In this document: piece by piece, positions 42,587-51,345 of the stretch
Layout of the letters: every line of letters begins with the position of its first letter
Numbering within the stretch: position 1 is the stretch's first letter
Assembly (NCBI GenBank): GCA_945910395.1
Contig: CAMDYX010000010.1
Location: forward strand, 1-58,973
Direction: 5' to 3'
DNA length: 58,973 nt
From: an uncultured Agathobacter sp.
GTDB taxonomy: Bacteria > Bacillota > Clostridia > Lachnospirales > Lachnospiraceae
Program-made: the position numbers and the translations under genes
Notes under the pieces: model-generated
Told to the model about the DNA's origin: nothing
What the model saw: only the letters and a program-made list of their open reading frames with translations
The model's database searches: none

Positions 42587-44509
42587 ATGGACAAATTGGT
42601 TATGGCACTTATTTGTCTGCCATTTTTGATGGCAATACTTCCTGCTGTGATTAAAAAGAGTAAAATCAGAAGTACCGTGGTATATATCTGCGGTGCGATT
42701 GTGGCGATTCTTTCCATCACAACAGCAGTATGGTGGTATTCCCTGGGCGGCAACGCGCTGGTCTTTGATCTGCCATATACGGAAGTTTTTGACAAAATTA
42801 TTTTGATAGGCGATTTCGCTTTGATGTTTTTGATTATCTATTTATCGGTAAAGCATCATAAGACGATTATCAGCCTTCTTTCTATTGTACAGACGCTCTT
42901 GGTAGCGGGGCTGGAGCTGTTTGGACCGCACCCGGCAGAGACCATGCACATCCGCATTGACTGGCTGACCTTTATCATGATTCTGATCATCGGTATCATT
43001 GGTGTGGCAATCGGTATTTATGCTGTTGGCTATATGCATGGTTATCACATTCATCATCATAAGGAACTGAAGGACCGCAGAAGCTTTTTCCTTGCAATGA
43101 TCTTTGTGTTCTATGGTGCAATGTTTGGTCTTGTATTATCCGTAAGTCTGGTCTGGTTGTATTTTTTCTGGGAAATCACCAGTGTAACATCTTTCCTGTT
43201 AATCGGATATACGAGAACAGAGGAAGCAGTCAACAATTCCTTTAAGGCTTTGTGGATGAATCTTTTAGGAGGACTTGGAATTGCAATTGCAATTGCATAT
43301 GCGATTCTTGTTCAGGGTACGGTGAACTTATATGACGTGATTGATAGCGCAATTGCCGGTGGGGCAGGAAGTGCAGCACTTGTTCCGATTGCTTTTCTTG
43401 CATTCGCAGCGCTTACCAAGTCTGCACAGTTCCCATTTTCGGGCTGGCTGCTTGGCGCAATGGTTGCTCCGACACCTTCCTCTGCACTATTACATAGTGC
43501 AACCATGGTAAAAGCCGGTGTTTATCTTTTAGTTCGTCTTGCCCTTGCAATGAACGGAAATTATGTTGGACAGATGGTCTATCTGTGCGGAGGATTTACC
43601 TTCTTGATCGCTTCCTGTCTTGCAATCGCTCAGAGCGATGGAAAAAAGGTTCTTGCTTATTCCACAATTTCCAATTTGGGACTGATTGTAGCCTGTGCGG
43701 GAGCGGGATATCAGGAAACCATCTGGGCTGCCGTATTCCTTATCATTTTCCATGCGGTATCCAAGTCTATGCTGTTCCAGTGCGTAGGTGCAATTGAGAA
43801 TACAACAGGAAGCCGTGATATCGAGGATATGGAAGGCCTTGCGGTTCGCTACCCGAAGCTTGCTTTTATTCTGATGGTAGGTATTGCAGGAATGTTCTTG
43901 GCTCCGTTTGGTATGCTGATTTCCAAGTGGGCAGCACTGAAGGCATTCGTAGATGCACCAAGTGCACTTATGGTGCTTTTCATTGTATTTGGTAGTTCAA
44001 CCACTATGTTCTACTGGACAAAGTGGTTTGCAAAAATTCTCGGAATCCATGCAGAAAAGGGTGTGGATCGTACCAAGCCAAATGAGTATGTATCCATGTA
44101 CTTCCATGCGGTTCTTCTGATTTTGCTTTGCGTAGGCTTCCCGATTACATCCAAGTATGTCATCGAGCCTTTGATGAACGATATGTACGGAACTTCAACT
44201 CCGGTTATTTCTGAAGGAAATATTGCAATTATGGTTATTATGATCTGTGCAGTATTCATTGTTCCATCCATTAACTATCTGCTTACCAGAAATCGTAAGG
44301 ATAAGGAAGTAATGGTTTACATGGGCGGTGCAAACATCGGAGACAACAAGAATTTTATTGATTCCATGGGTGAGTCAAAGGAACTTCAGGTTTCCAGCTG
44401 GTACATGACAGACTGGTTCGGAGAGGACAAGCTTTTTAAGCCGGCAGTTGTTGTGGGAACGTTTATCATTTTGATCTTCCTTTGCGTCGTTGTAGGAGGT
44501 GCATTCTAA
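42587..44509 (+). CDS. echA: Ech hydrogenase membrane subunit EchA (NuoL/antiporter-like)
   Basis: A 640-residue polytopic membrane protein of the proton-pumping NuoL/MrpA family with about fifteen helices. Characteristic stretches are YFFWEITSVTSFLLIGY, FAALTKSAQFPFSGWLLGAMVAPTPSSALLHSATMVKAG (conserved Lys and His residues) and AYSTISNLGLIVACAG. In Ech-type energy-converting hydrogenases this subunit moves H+ or Na+ coupled to electron flow from ferredoxin to protons. It is first in a six-gene set in the order membrane antiporter, NuoH-like, NuoB-like, NuoC-like, NuoD-like, ferredoxin-like, which equals echABCDEF. GAGGAGG precedes the start; the next gene overlaps by one base (TAATG). Confidence 0.88.
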   Translation: MDKLVMALICLPFLMAILPAVIKKSKIRSTVVYICGAIVAILSITTAVWWYSLGGNALVFDLPYTEVFDKIILIGDFALMFLIIYLSVKHHKTIISLLSIVQTLLVAGLELFGPHPAETMHIRIDWLTFIMILIIGIIGVAIGIYAVGYMHGYHIHHHKELKDRRSFFLAMIFVFYGAMFGLVLSVSLVWLYFFWEITSVTSFLLIGYTRTEEAVNNSFKALWMNLLGGLGIAIAIAYAILVQGTVNLYDVIDSAIAGGAGSAALVPIAFLAFAALTKSAQFPFSGWLLGAMVAPTPSSALLHSATMVKAGVYLLVRLALAMNGNYVGQMVYLCGGFTFLIASCLAIAQSDGKKVLAYSTISNLGLIVACAGAGYQETIWAAVFLIIFHAVSKSMLFQCVGAIENTTGSRDIEDMEGLAVRYPKLAFILMVGIAGMFLAPFGMLISKWAALKAFVDAPSALMVLFIVFGSSTTMFYWTKWFAKILGIHAEKGVDRTKPNEYVSMYFHAVLLILLCVGFPITSKYVIEPLMNDMYGTSTPVISEGNIAIMVIMICAVFIVPSINYLLTRNRKDKEVMVYMGGANIGDNKNFIDSMGESKELQVSSWYMTDWFGEDKLFKPAVVVGTFIILIFLCVVVGGAF

Positions 44510-45387
44510 TGAGTGAAAATTTGATTCGTATGATTGTAATGCTCCTCTACATTGTAGCAGGACCATTTATAGGTGGCATTTTGGACGGTTTTGACCGTAA
44601 GATTTCTGCAAGAATGCAGGGACGAAAAGGACCGACTGTTTTGCAGCCATTTTATGATGTACTGAAATTGACCCAGAAGCAGCTTCTGGCAGTAAATAAG
44701 TTCCAGCTCCTGATGGTTATGTCCTATTTATTCTTTGTCATCCTTTCCGGAGTACTTTTCTTTGGCGGATTTGATATGCTGCTTTGCTTTTTCTCCTTAT
44801 CAACAGCAGCAATGTTTTTGATTCTGGCATCTACATCCACGCACTCACCATTTTCTACCATCGGTACACATCGTGAGCTTGCGCAGATGATGTCCTATGA
44901 GCCGATGGTGCTTCTTACGGCAGTAGGCTTTTACCTTGCCACCGGAACCTTCCAGGTAAGTGACATTATTCAGGCAAAGGTTCCTGCAATTGTGTATGCA
45001 CCGGGATTTTTTATCGGTTTTGTGTTTATTCTTACCATAAAGTTCCGCAAGTCACCCTTTGACCTTAGTACAACCCACCATGCACATCAGGAGGTTGTAA
45101 AGGGTGTAACTACGGAAATGGTTGGAATTGAGTATGCAATTACAACACTTACAGAGTGGTATGAGAATGTATTCCTTTTAGCAGTGGTTGGATTATTCTT
45201 TATCAACAGTAACCCGATCAGCTATCTGGTGGCAATCATTGCGGTATTTATCGTGTACTTTTTTGAGATTCTGATTGATAATACCTCGGCCCGTGTAAAA
45301 TGGCAGTTAATGCTGAAAATGGCATGGGGTGTTACCATTGTTGCCGGAGGTTTAAACCTCTTTATCTTAGAGCTTATCAATTTCTAA
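44509..45387 (+). CDS. echB: Ech hydrogenase membrane subunit EchB (NuoH-like)
   Basis: A 292-residue membrane protein from ATG 44509, overlapping the echA stop by one base and with TAGGAGG upstream. About eight helices. NuoH-family signatures are GFDRKISARMQGRKGPTVLQPFYDVLKL near the N-terminus and the FRKSPFDLSTTHHAHQEVVKG loop, with EYAITTLTEW after it. This subunit joins the soluble hydrogenase arm to the ion-translocating part. The family is shared with complex I NuoH, but the gene set and catalytic motifs downstream identify the hydrogenase form. Confidence 0.9.
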   Translation: MSENLIRMIVMLLYIVAGPFIGGILDGFDRKISARMQGRKGPTVLQPFYDVLKLTQKQLLAVNKFQLLMVMSYLFFVILSGVLFFGGFDMLLCFFSLSTAAMFLILASTSTHSPFSTIGTHRELAQMMSYEPMVLLTAVGFYLATGTFQVSDIIQAKVPAIVYAPGFFIGFVFILTIKFRKSPFDLSTTHHAHQEVVKGVTTEMVGIEYAITTLTEWYENVFLLAVVGLFFINSNPISYLVAIIAVFIVYFFEILIDNTSARVKWQLMLKMAWGVTIVAGGLNLFILELINF

Positions 45388-45402
45388 TGGAGGAAAAGAG
45401 AA

Positions 45403-45843
45403 ATGAAAAATATTCATAAATCACCTTGGCTTCTCCACTATGATGGATCAAGCTGTAACGGCTGTGACATTGAGGTTTTGGCATGTACCACACCGGTCTA
45501 CGATGTGGAGCGTTTTGGTGTTGTAAATACAGGTAACCCAATGCATGCAGATATTTTCCTGATTACCGGTGGTATCAACAGCCAGAATGAGGAAGTTGTA
45601 AGACAAATTTACGAACAGATGCCAAACCCAAAGGTTGTGGTTGCTGTGGGAACCTGTGCATGTACAGGAGGAATTTTCAAAGAGTGCTACAACATTAAGG
45701 GTGGCGTGGATACGGTGATTCCGGTTGATATTTATGTACCCGGATGTGCCGCAAGACCGGAATCCATCATTGATGGTGTGGTAAAGGCCGTAGGTCTTTT
45801 CAGAGAAAAGCATTTAAAGGAAAAGGAAGGAGAGAAAGCCTAA
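45403..45843 (+). CDS. echC: Ech hydrogenase small subunit EchC (NuoB-like, Fe-S)
   Basis: A 146-residue small subunit carrying the proximal [4Fe-4S] cluster next to the NiFe site. Cluster ligands are visible as Cys18 and Cys21 in SSCNGCDIE, a Cys in VGTCACTGG and a Cys in VPGCAARPES. It relays electrons between the EchF ferredoxin-like subunit and the catalytic subunit EchE. Its stop overlaps the echD start by one base (TAATG). Confidence 0.92.
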   Translation: MKNIHKSPWLLHYDGSSCNGCDIEVLACTTPVYDVERFGVVNTGNPMHADIFLITGGINSQNEEVVRQIYEQMPNPKVVVAVGTCACTGGIFKECYNIKGGVDTVIPVDIYVPGCAARPESIIDGVVKAVGLFREKHLKEKEGEKA

Positions 45844-46199
45844 TGGAAGAACTTCAGAAGGATATCTATAAAATTGAAAAAGTTGAGCTCCTTCCGGTCA
45901 TCATGGAAAAAAAGAATGACTATTGGCGCTTGCTTCAGATTTGCTGCGCATTTGCAGATGGAAAATATGAGGTTACCTATTCCTTTGCATCAGGCTATGA
46001 GATTGCAAACTATCGCCTTGTTGTAGAGAAGGATGAGGAGGTTCCAAGTATTTCCCGTGTTTATAAGGCAGCAATTTTTTATGAAAATGAGATGAAAGAG
46101 CTGTTTGGCCTGAATGTGGAACACATGAAAGTGGATTTACAGAACAAGCTGTATCGAATTGACGCAGAGGTTCCATTTATGAAAGAGGAGGACAAATAA
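45843..46199 (+). CDS. echD: Ech hydrogenase subunit EchD (NuoC-like)
   Basis: A 118-residue protein of the NuoC/30-kDa family: YWRLLQICCAFADGKYEVTYSF strand region and the end-segment VYKAAIFYENEMKELFGLNVEHM, which is the family hallmark (ERE/ENE-MKE-FG). It has no cofactor and supports assembly of the catalytic arm. It is translationally coupled on both sides: one-base overlap with echC, and echE starts immediately after its stop. Confidence 0.88.
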   Translation: MEELQKDIYKIEKVELLPVIMEKKNDYWRLLQICCAFADGKYEVTYSFASGYEIANYRLVVEKDEEVPSISRVYKAAIFYENEMKELFGLNVEHMKVDLQNKLYRIDAEVPFMKEEDK

Positions 46200-47279
46200 A
46201 TGCCAAAAAGAAGTATTGTCCCATTTGGACCGCAGCACCCGGTTCTTCCGGAGCCAATTCATTTGGACCTTGTGCTGGAAGATGAAAAAGTAATTGAGGC
46301 AATTCCTTCCATCGGATATGTTCATCGTGGACTGGAAAGCCTTGTAACCAAAAAAGATTTTAACGAGATGGTGTATGTAACGGAGCGTATCTGCGGAATC
46401 TGTTCCTTCATGCATGGAATGGGTTACAGCATGGCAGTGGAAAAGATCATGAACGTAGAGGTTCCACGCCGTGCGGAATATCTTCGTACCATATGGGCTG
46501 AGATGTCAAGAATCCACAGCCACTTATTATGGCTTGGACTTCTTGCGGATGCCTTTGGATTTGAGTCTCTTTTCATGCAGTCCTGGAGACTTCGTGAGAA
46601 GATTCTTGATATGTTTGAGATTTCTACCGGTGGACGAGTTATTTTTTCCGTAAACAAGATTGGTGGAGTACTTAAGGATATGCCGGCGGATATGTTAAAC
46701 CAGTTTGTTTCTATCCTGAATGATATGGAGAAGGATCTTCGCGCAACCACAAAGGTATTCTTGGAGGATTACACCGTAAAGAGCCGTCTGGTAGGCGTTG
46801 GTATTCTTACAAAGGAAGACGCCATCCGCCGTGGTGCGGTTGGACCGATGATGCGTGCAAGCGGAATCGAAGTGGATATGAGAAAGACTGGCTATGCTGC
46901 ATATAATGACATTGATTTTGAACTGATCACCAGCAAGGAGTGCGACAGCTATGGACGTTGCTGCGTGCGTATCGATGAGATTTTCCAGTCTATCGAGATT
47001 ATTCGTCAGGCTGTAAAGAAGATTCCGGATACAGAGCTTTCAGCAACCGTTAAGGGCTTCCCAAACGGAGAGGCATTTGTCCGCTTAGAGCAGCCGAGAG
47101 GAGAGGCTTTCTACTATGTACGTGCAAACGGATCAAAATTCTTAGACAGAATGAGAGTCCGCACACCTACCTTTGCAAACCTTCCGGCACTTACCCAGAC
47201 CTTACAGGGATGCCAGTTTGCCGATGTTCCACTGCTCATCCTTACCATTGATCCATGTATCAGCTGTACAGAAAGATAA
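46200..47279 (+). CDS. echE: Ech hydrogenase catalytic subunit EchE (NiFe large subunit)
   Basis: A 359-residue large subunit with both nickel-binding motifs: RICGICS (Cys65, Cys68) near the N-terminus and DPCISCTER at the very end (Cys353, Cys356). These four cysteines separate a true [NiFe] hydrogenase from NuoD of complex I, which lacks them. The protein stops three residues after the last cysteine, so there is no C-terminal extension to be removed by a maturation protease, as known for group 4 enzymes such as EchE and CooH, and no such protease gene is present. Catalyses reversible proton reduction to hydrogen. Confidence 0.95.
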   Translation: MPKRSIVPFGPQHPVLPEPIHLDLVLEDEKVIEAIPSIGYVHRGLESLVTKKDFNEMVYVTERICGICSFMHGMGYSMAVEKIMNVEVPRRAEYLRTIWAEMSRIHSHLLWLGLLADAFGFESLFMQSWRLREKILDMFEISTGGRVIFSVNKIGGVLKDMPADMLNQFVSILNDMEKDLRATTKVFLEDYTVKSRLVGVGILTKEDAIRRGAVGPMMRASGIEVDMRKTGYAAYNDIDFELITSKECDSYGRCCVRIDEIFQSIEIIRQAVKKIPDTELSATVKGFPNGEAFVRLEQPRGEAFYYVRANGSKFLDRMRVRTPTFANLPALTQTLQGCQFADVPLLILTIDPCISCTER

Positions 47280-47292
47280 GGAGGAACAGATC

Positions 47293-47694
47293 ATGGCACA
47301 ATTTTTAACATTTACAAAGACGGTAATGAAGAACCTGTTCTCAAAACCGGCGACTACTGCATATCCTGCAGTACCACGGGAATATCCGGAACGTACACGG
47401 GGACATGTGGAAATCAATATCGAGGAGTGCATCATGTGCGGAATGTGCATGAGAAGCTGCCCTCCGGGAGCAATTGAGGTTAAGAGAGCTGAAAATACCT
47501 GGACTATCAATCGTTTTGACTGTGTCCAGTGCGGATACTGTGTTGAGAAGTGTCCCAAGAAGTGCTTATCCATTGTTCCGGGCTATCAGGAGCCGGGGGA
47601 TGCGAAGTTTGTAGATTCCGTAGTAAAGCCGGTTGTAGAAAAGCCGGCAGAGGAAGCACCAAAGCCAGCGGCAGAAGTAAAACCGGCAGAGTAG
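47293..47694 (+). CDS. echF: Ech hydrogenase ferredoxin-like subunit EchF
   Basis: A 133-residue protein from ATG 47293 (AGGAGGAACAG upstream). Two classical cluster motifs, CIMCGMCMRSCP and CVQCGYCVEKCP, bind two [4Fe-4S] clusters and accept electrons from reduced ferredoxin. The family is NuoI-like. The C-terminus carries an extra Pro/Ala/Lys/Glu-rich tail (VEKPAEEAPKPAAEVKPAE) not needed for cluster binding. It is the last structural gene of the hydrogenase; hypA follows after 13 bp. Confidence 0.92.
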   Translation: MAQFLTFTKTVMKNLFSKPATTAYPAVPREYPERTRGHVEINIEECIMCGMCMRSCPPGAIEVKRAENTWTINRFDCVQCGYCVEKCPKKCLSIVPGYQEPGDAKFVDSVVKPVVEKPAEEAPKPAAEVKPAE

Positions 47695-47707
47695 GAGATT
47701 AGCAAGT

Positions 47708-48049
47708 ATGCATGAGTATCATAAAGCAGTAGAATGGGTAGAAAAAGCAAATGCTCTTGCGAAAGAGCGGGGAGCATCAAAGGTAACTTCTCTTAAGGTT
47801 ACCTTTGGAGAGGCATCAGACTATTCACCTGAGGTTGTGAAAAATTACTTCGATGAAGCGGCAGAAGGGACTCCTTGTGAAGGAGCAAAATTTGATGTGA
47901 CAATTACCCGGTGTATGCTGAAATGCCCAAACTGCAGCAAGCTTTTTGAAAAGAAATTGTTGGAATACAGATGCCCGGACTGTAAAGTGGAGGGAAATCC
48001 AACGGATTCCGGCAACGAAGTGGAATTAAACGATATTGTGTGTGAATAA
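47708..48049 (+). CDS. hypA: Hydrogenase nickel chaperone HypA
   Basis: A 113-residue protein with the N-terminal Met-His-Glu nickel site (MHEYHKAVEW) and a zinc site made of two C-x2-C pairs (CPNC and CPDC, about residues 76-96). HypA hands nickel to the large subunit, normally together with the GTPase HypB. No hypB gene is present in this window. It is the final gene of the ech operon, followed by a terminator at 48098-48133. The remaining hyp genes begin 690 bp further on. Confidence 0.9.
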   Translation: MHEYHKAVEWVEKANALAKERGASKVTSLKVTFGEASDYSPEVVKNYFDEAAEGTPCEGAKFDVTITRCMLKCPNCSKLFEKKLLEYRCPDCKVEGNPTDSGNEVELNDIVCE

Positions 48050-48097
48050 AAAAAGAATCTGCTGTCTGCATGTTCTTTGTATTCCTAACAACATGGA

Positions 48098-48133
48098 ACT
48101 CGCAACCTCTTACTCGGAGATTGCGGGTTTTTT
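48098..48133 (+). terminator. Intrinsic terminator after the ech-hypA operon
   Basis: The stem ACTCGCAA-CTC / GAG-TTGCGGGT has one internal mismatch and is followed by six Ts. It separates the ech-hypA transcript from the repeat region. Confidence 0.85.
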
Positions 48134-48200
48134 GATACCGGGAGTGGCGTACATACCAGTGAATCGATTAATATAACTCCCATTTTACAATTGTGTGTCT

Positions 48201-48332
48201 GAATGAATTTGCGTATTTGAATCAGAACCCACTCTCGTTTGTAAAAAGCGTAGCGGTACTAAATTCGCAATAAATTGCTCATTAAGTGCCGACGCTTTTT
48301 AAACGTTCTGATTCAAATAGCAAAATTCATTC
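48201..48332. repeat. 132-bp palindromic element, copy 3
   Basis: Palindrome with GAATGAATTT/AAATTCATTC ends and inner stem TTGAATCAGAAC/GTTCTGATTCAA paired perfectly. Just outside, TGTGTCT (48194-48200) pairs with AGACACA (48335-48341). It lies after the ech-hypA terminator and directly before the 53-bp array. Confidence 0.88.
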
Positions 48333-48369
48333 ATAGACACACAAAAGTAAAAAGGGAATAATATAATTC

Positions 48370-48702
48370 GGTATGTATGATTTTTAGGGCGTACATACTG
48401 CTCTTTGGAAAAAGAGTATCTGGTATGTAGGTGCATAGGTGGCGTACATACCAATTTTGGAAAAAGTAGTATATGGTATGTAGATTTAAGAGTGGCGTAC
48501 ATACCAATCTTGGGAAAAAGAAAATTTGGTATGTAGGTTTATGAGTGACGTACATATCAAAAAGAGAAAATGGAGAAATTGGTATGTATGCCTAATAGTA
48601 GAGTACATACCAAAAGTAAAAAATGATGAAGACGGTATGTATGCCTAGCAGTAGAGTACATACCAAAAGTGAAAAGTACAGAAATAGGTATGTATGAGAA
48701 GC
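48370..48702 (+). repeat. 53-bp-period hairpin array, copy 2
   Basis: Seven units begin at 48370, 48422, 48475, 48528, 48581, 48634 and 48687, with spacing 52, 53, 53, 53, 53 and 53 bp. Units 1-6 are 30-31 bp with inverted GGTATGTA / TACATACC ends, a variable middle, then a 22-bp A-rich spacer; unit 7 is a half. The family is the same as at 29346-29678 but in opposite orientation. Together with palindrome copy 3 it fills the gene-free stretch between hypA and hypF. No promoter for hypF is obvious within it. Confidence 0.88.
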
Positions 48703-48734
48703 AAAAGTAAATCATCAGGAGCAAAATAATTGAT

Positions 48735-51344
48735 ATGATCACAAAGAAAATCGTTGTGCAGGGGCTTGTGCAGGGAATCGGATTCCGCCCGTTTGTTGCC
48801 AAGCTGTGCGAACAACTTCATATATCAGGCTGGGTAAAAAACACAGACGGCATTGTGACGATTCTTGCGACAGGAGAAGAAGATGCGATTGCTTTGCTTG
48901 TGGAAAAATTGCAGAGTGAAGCTCCGACAGGGGCGGTGGTTCTTGATGTTCAGGTGACAGAGTTGAAAATAGCAGAACGACAGGTGACAGAACCGGAAGA
49001 AAGCCTTGAAAGAGATGTAATTGTGCATCCGCAGGGAAATCAAAAACAAGAGCACCAAAAGAAAGAGCACCAAAAGCAGGAGCACGAAAATCAGGTGCAC
49101 CAGAATCAGTTCTCCATCGTTGAAAGTGAGAAGAATGAGGGAAAGAAAAAGGAAAACGACTCCTTCCCACTTCTTCCGGCAGATTTGGCGACCTGCAAAC
49201 GCTGTGAAGAAGAGCTTCATGATGAAAAAAATCGGAGATTTCGTCATCCCTTTATCAGCTGCACCGCCTGTGGACCAAGGTACAGCATTATAGATGAAAT
49301 TCCGTATGACCGGGAACATATTATGATGCGTGATTTTGAAATGTGCCCAGCATGTAAGCAGGAATACACGCAAAAGGGAGATATCAGAAGGCATGCGCAG
49401 ACCATTGCGTGTAAGGATTGCGGGCCAACATTAACATACAAGGAATATGCGGTTCCATTGGATAATTCCATGGAACAGAACAATATATCAGAAGGAACAA
49501 TTAAGCAAAGACAGATACATAAGACAAAAGAAAACAAGCGTATCATCGAAAAACAAAATGAGGAAGCCCTTACCTATTCGGTGAATCATTTAAAAAAAGG
49601 TGGAATTCTTGCAGTCAAGGATATCGGAGGCTATCATCTTGCGGCCAGTCCTTTCGAAGAAGACACCATAAGAAGACTAAGAAACCTGAAAGGAAGAGAA
49701 GCAAAGCCTTTTGCGGTCCTGTTTCCGAGTGTAGAATCCGTGGCGGAATACTGCGAATTAGATGAAAAAGAAGAGGAACTGCTTACATCGCCGCCTCGGC
49801 CAATCGTGCTTTTGAGAAAGAAAAAGGACGGTAAGAAATTGCATGACCTGGTATGTGGAAGCAGTCCGGATATCGGAGCCATGCTTTGCTGCAATCCGGT
49901 CCAGATTATGCTTGCAAAGGCGCTGGGGCCTTTGATTATGACAAGTGCAAATGTGTCCGGGGAACTGATTACCATTGAAAATGAACAGATGGAGAAGTGG
50001 CTTTGCAAGGAAAGCATGGCAATACTAAGCCATGACAGAAAAATTGTCACTCCCTTGGATGATTCCATTGTACGTGTTGTGTCAGGGAAAAAGCAGACAC
50101 TTCGTCGGGCAAGAGGATATGTTCCGGAGCCGGTTCCGTTTCCCTATGATCTGGAAATCTTTGCAGCAGGGGGAGACTTAAAATCCTGCTTTTGTTATAC
50201 CGGAGGAAAAAGGGCATATCTTAGCCAGCATCTTGGGGATTTGGTGGAAGAAAGCTGCTTTGGGGAATATGAAACGCAGAAAAAGCGTATGGAGCGGCTG
50301 TTTGGATTTCATCCTCAGATATTTGTCTGTGACAAGCATCCTGCATATCGCTCCAGAAGCGCGGTATCCGGTGTAGAATCAGAATTATATGCAAATAAAA
50401 AAGAGGCACAGGCTGTAAATTCAGAAATGCTGCAATCTGAAACCTCAGAGAGTAGAATCCTCTATGAAATCCAGCATCATAAAGCCCATGTCGCCTCTGT
50501 TCTTGCAGAGCATAATCTAAAAGGAAAGGTGCTGGGATTTGCCTTCGACGGAACCGGATACGGCGATGATAAAACCATATGGGGAAGCGAAGTGTTTGTG
50601 TGGAATGAGAAGGAAATGAAACGTGTCGCACATCTTGCACCGGTTCTTTTAATCGGTGGAGATGAGGGAGCGAAGAATGCAGATACGATTCTGTATGGAT
50701 ACCTTTGTAATCTGTTAGAGAACCTTGGAAAAGAAGATGAAAGCTTACAGGAAAAGCAAAAAAAATCCTGGATGAAACGGTTAGAAAAGCAGGATATTTT
50801 TGAAAAAAGCCGTTTTGACCTTGTGGAGCGTGCAATAAAGTGTAAAATAAATTGTGTGCAGTCTACCTCCATGGGAAGATTGTTTGACGCAGTCAGCGCT
50901 TTTCTTGATATCTGCCACTATAACAGCTATGAGGGGCAGGCACCCATTGAATTGGAAAATCTTGCAGCAACAACGAATAGTTATGTCCCGCTTTCTTTTG
51001 ATATGACCGTAGACAACGAGTCGGGACAGCTTTTGCTGGATGCGACGGGACTGTTTGTCCAAATGGAGGAGGCGCTTTCTAAGGGAAGATCTGTAGCCAC
51101 CATTGCGAGAGGCTTTTTGTTTGCGGTTTCCGATGCAATTGCAGCGATTGCAGAGAAAATGAATATCGAGCAGATCGCGCTTTCCGGGGGTACATTTTTA
51201 AACCAGATTCTTTTGGAGCATGTGACTGCACAGCTAACAGAAAAAGGATTTTTCGTGTATCGAAATGAGCAGGTGCCTCCGGGAGATGGGGGAATCTGTC
51301 TCGGACAGGCGTATCTTGCCGCAAAGAAATGTGAGGATAAATAA
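48735..51344 (+). CDS. hypF: Hydrogenase maturation carbamoyltransferase HypF
   Basis: HypF makes the thiocarbamate on HypE that becomes the cyanide ligands of the NiFe site. At 869 residues it is about 100 longer than usual. Domains in order: acylphosphatase (1 to about 90; VQGLVQGIGFRPFV), two zinc fingers (CKRCEEE, CTACGP, CPACKQE, CKDCGP; about 155-235), a YrdC-like domain (about 280-460; GGILAVKDIGGYHLA, LIMTSANVSGE), and a Kae1-like domain (about 475-869; HHKAH, FDGTGYGDD, LSGGTFLNQ). The extra length comes from a His/Gln/Lys-rich insert at about 98-145, encoded by 15-bp tandem repeats, and a charged insert near 240-275. It starts the hypF-hypC-hypD unit. Confidence 0.93.
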   Translation: MITKKIVVQGLVQGIGFRPFVAKLCEQLHISGWVKNTDGIVTILATGEEDAIALLVEKLQSEAPTGAVVLDVQVTELKIAERQVTEPEESLERDVIVHPQGNQKQEHQKKEHQKQEHENQVHQNQFSIVESEKNEGKKKENDSFPLLPADLATCKRCEEELHDEKNRRFRHPFISCTACGPRYSIIDEIPYDREHIMMRDFEMCPACKQEYTQKGDIRRHAQTIACKDCGPTLTYKEYAVPLDNSMEQNNISEGTIKQRQIHKTKENKRIIEKQNEEALTYSVNHLKKGGILAVKDIGGYHLAASPFEEDTIRRLRNLKGREAKPFAVLFPSVESVAEYCELDEKEEELLTSPPRPIVLLRKKKDGKKLHDLVCGSSPDIGAMLCCNPVQIMLAKALGPLIMTSANVSGELITIENEQMEKWLCKESMAILSHDRKIVTPLDDSIVRVVSGKKQTLRRARGYVPEPVPFPYDLEIFAAGGDLKSCFCYTGGKRAYLSQHLGDLVEESCFGEYETQKKRMERLFGFHPQIFVCDKHPAYRSRSAVSGVESELYANKKEAQAVNSEMLQSETSESRILYEIQHHKAHVASVLAEHNLKGKVLGFAFDGTGYGDDKTIWGSEVFVWNEKEMKRVAHLAPVLLIGGDEGAKNADTILYGYLCNLLENLGKEDESLQEKQKKSWMKRLEKQDIFEKSRFDLVERAIKCKINCVQSTSMGRLFDAVSAFLDICHYNSYEGQAPIELENLAATTNSYVPLSFDMTVDNESGQLLLDATGLFVQMEEALSKGRSVATIARGFLFAVSDAIAAIAEKMNIEQIALSGGTFLNQILLEHVTAQLTEKGFFVYRNEQVPPGDGGICLGQAYLAAKKCEDK
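49047..49106 (+). repeat. 4 x 15-bp tandem repeat encoding a His-rich insert in hypF
   Basis: Four 15-bp units (49047-49061, 49062-49076, 49077-49091, 49092-49106), each containing (A/G)GCAC, encode QEHQK, KEHQK, QEHEN and QVHQN. Each unit adds one histidine between the acylphosphatase domain and the zinc fingers. It keeps frame, so copy-number change would not break the gene. Confidence 0.85.
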
Positions 51345-51345
51345 T

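Noticed and set aside
42587-47694. Respiratory complex I (nuo) fragment
   Set aside because: The NuoD-like protein keeps all four nickel-binding cysteines (RICGICS and DPCISCTER) and hyp genes follow, so this is an Ech-type hydrogenase.
29346-48702. 53-bp repeat arrays as CRISPR arrays
   Set aside because: The conserved part is only the inverted ends, the middles vary, and the 22-bp spacers are related AT-rich sequence rather than unique. No cas genes are near.
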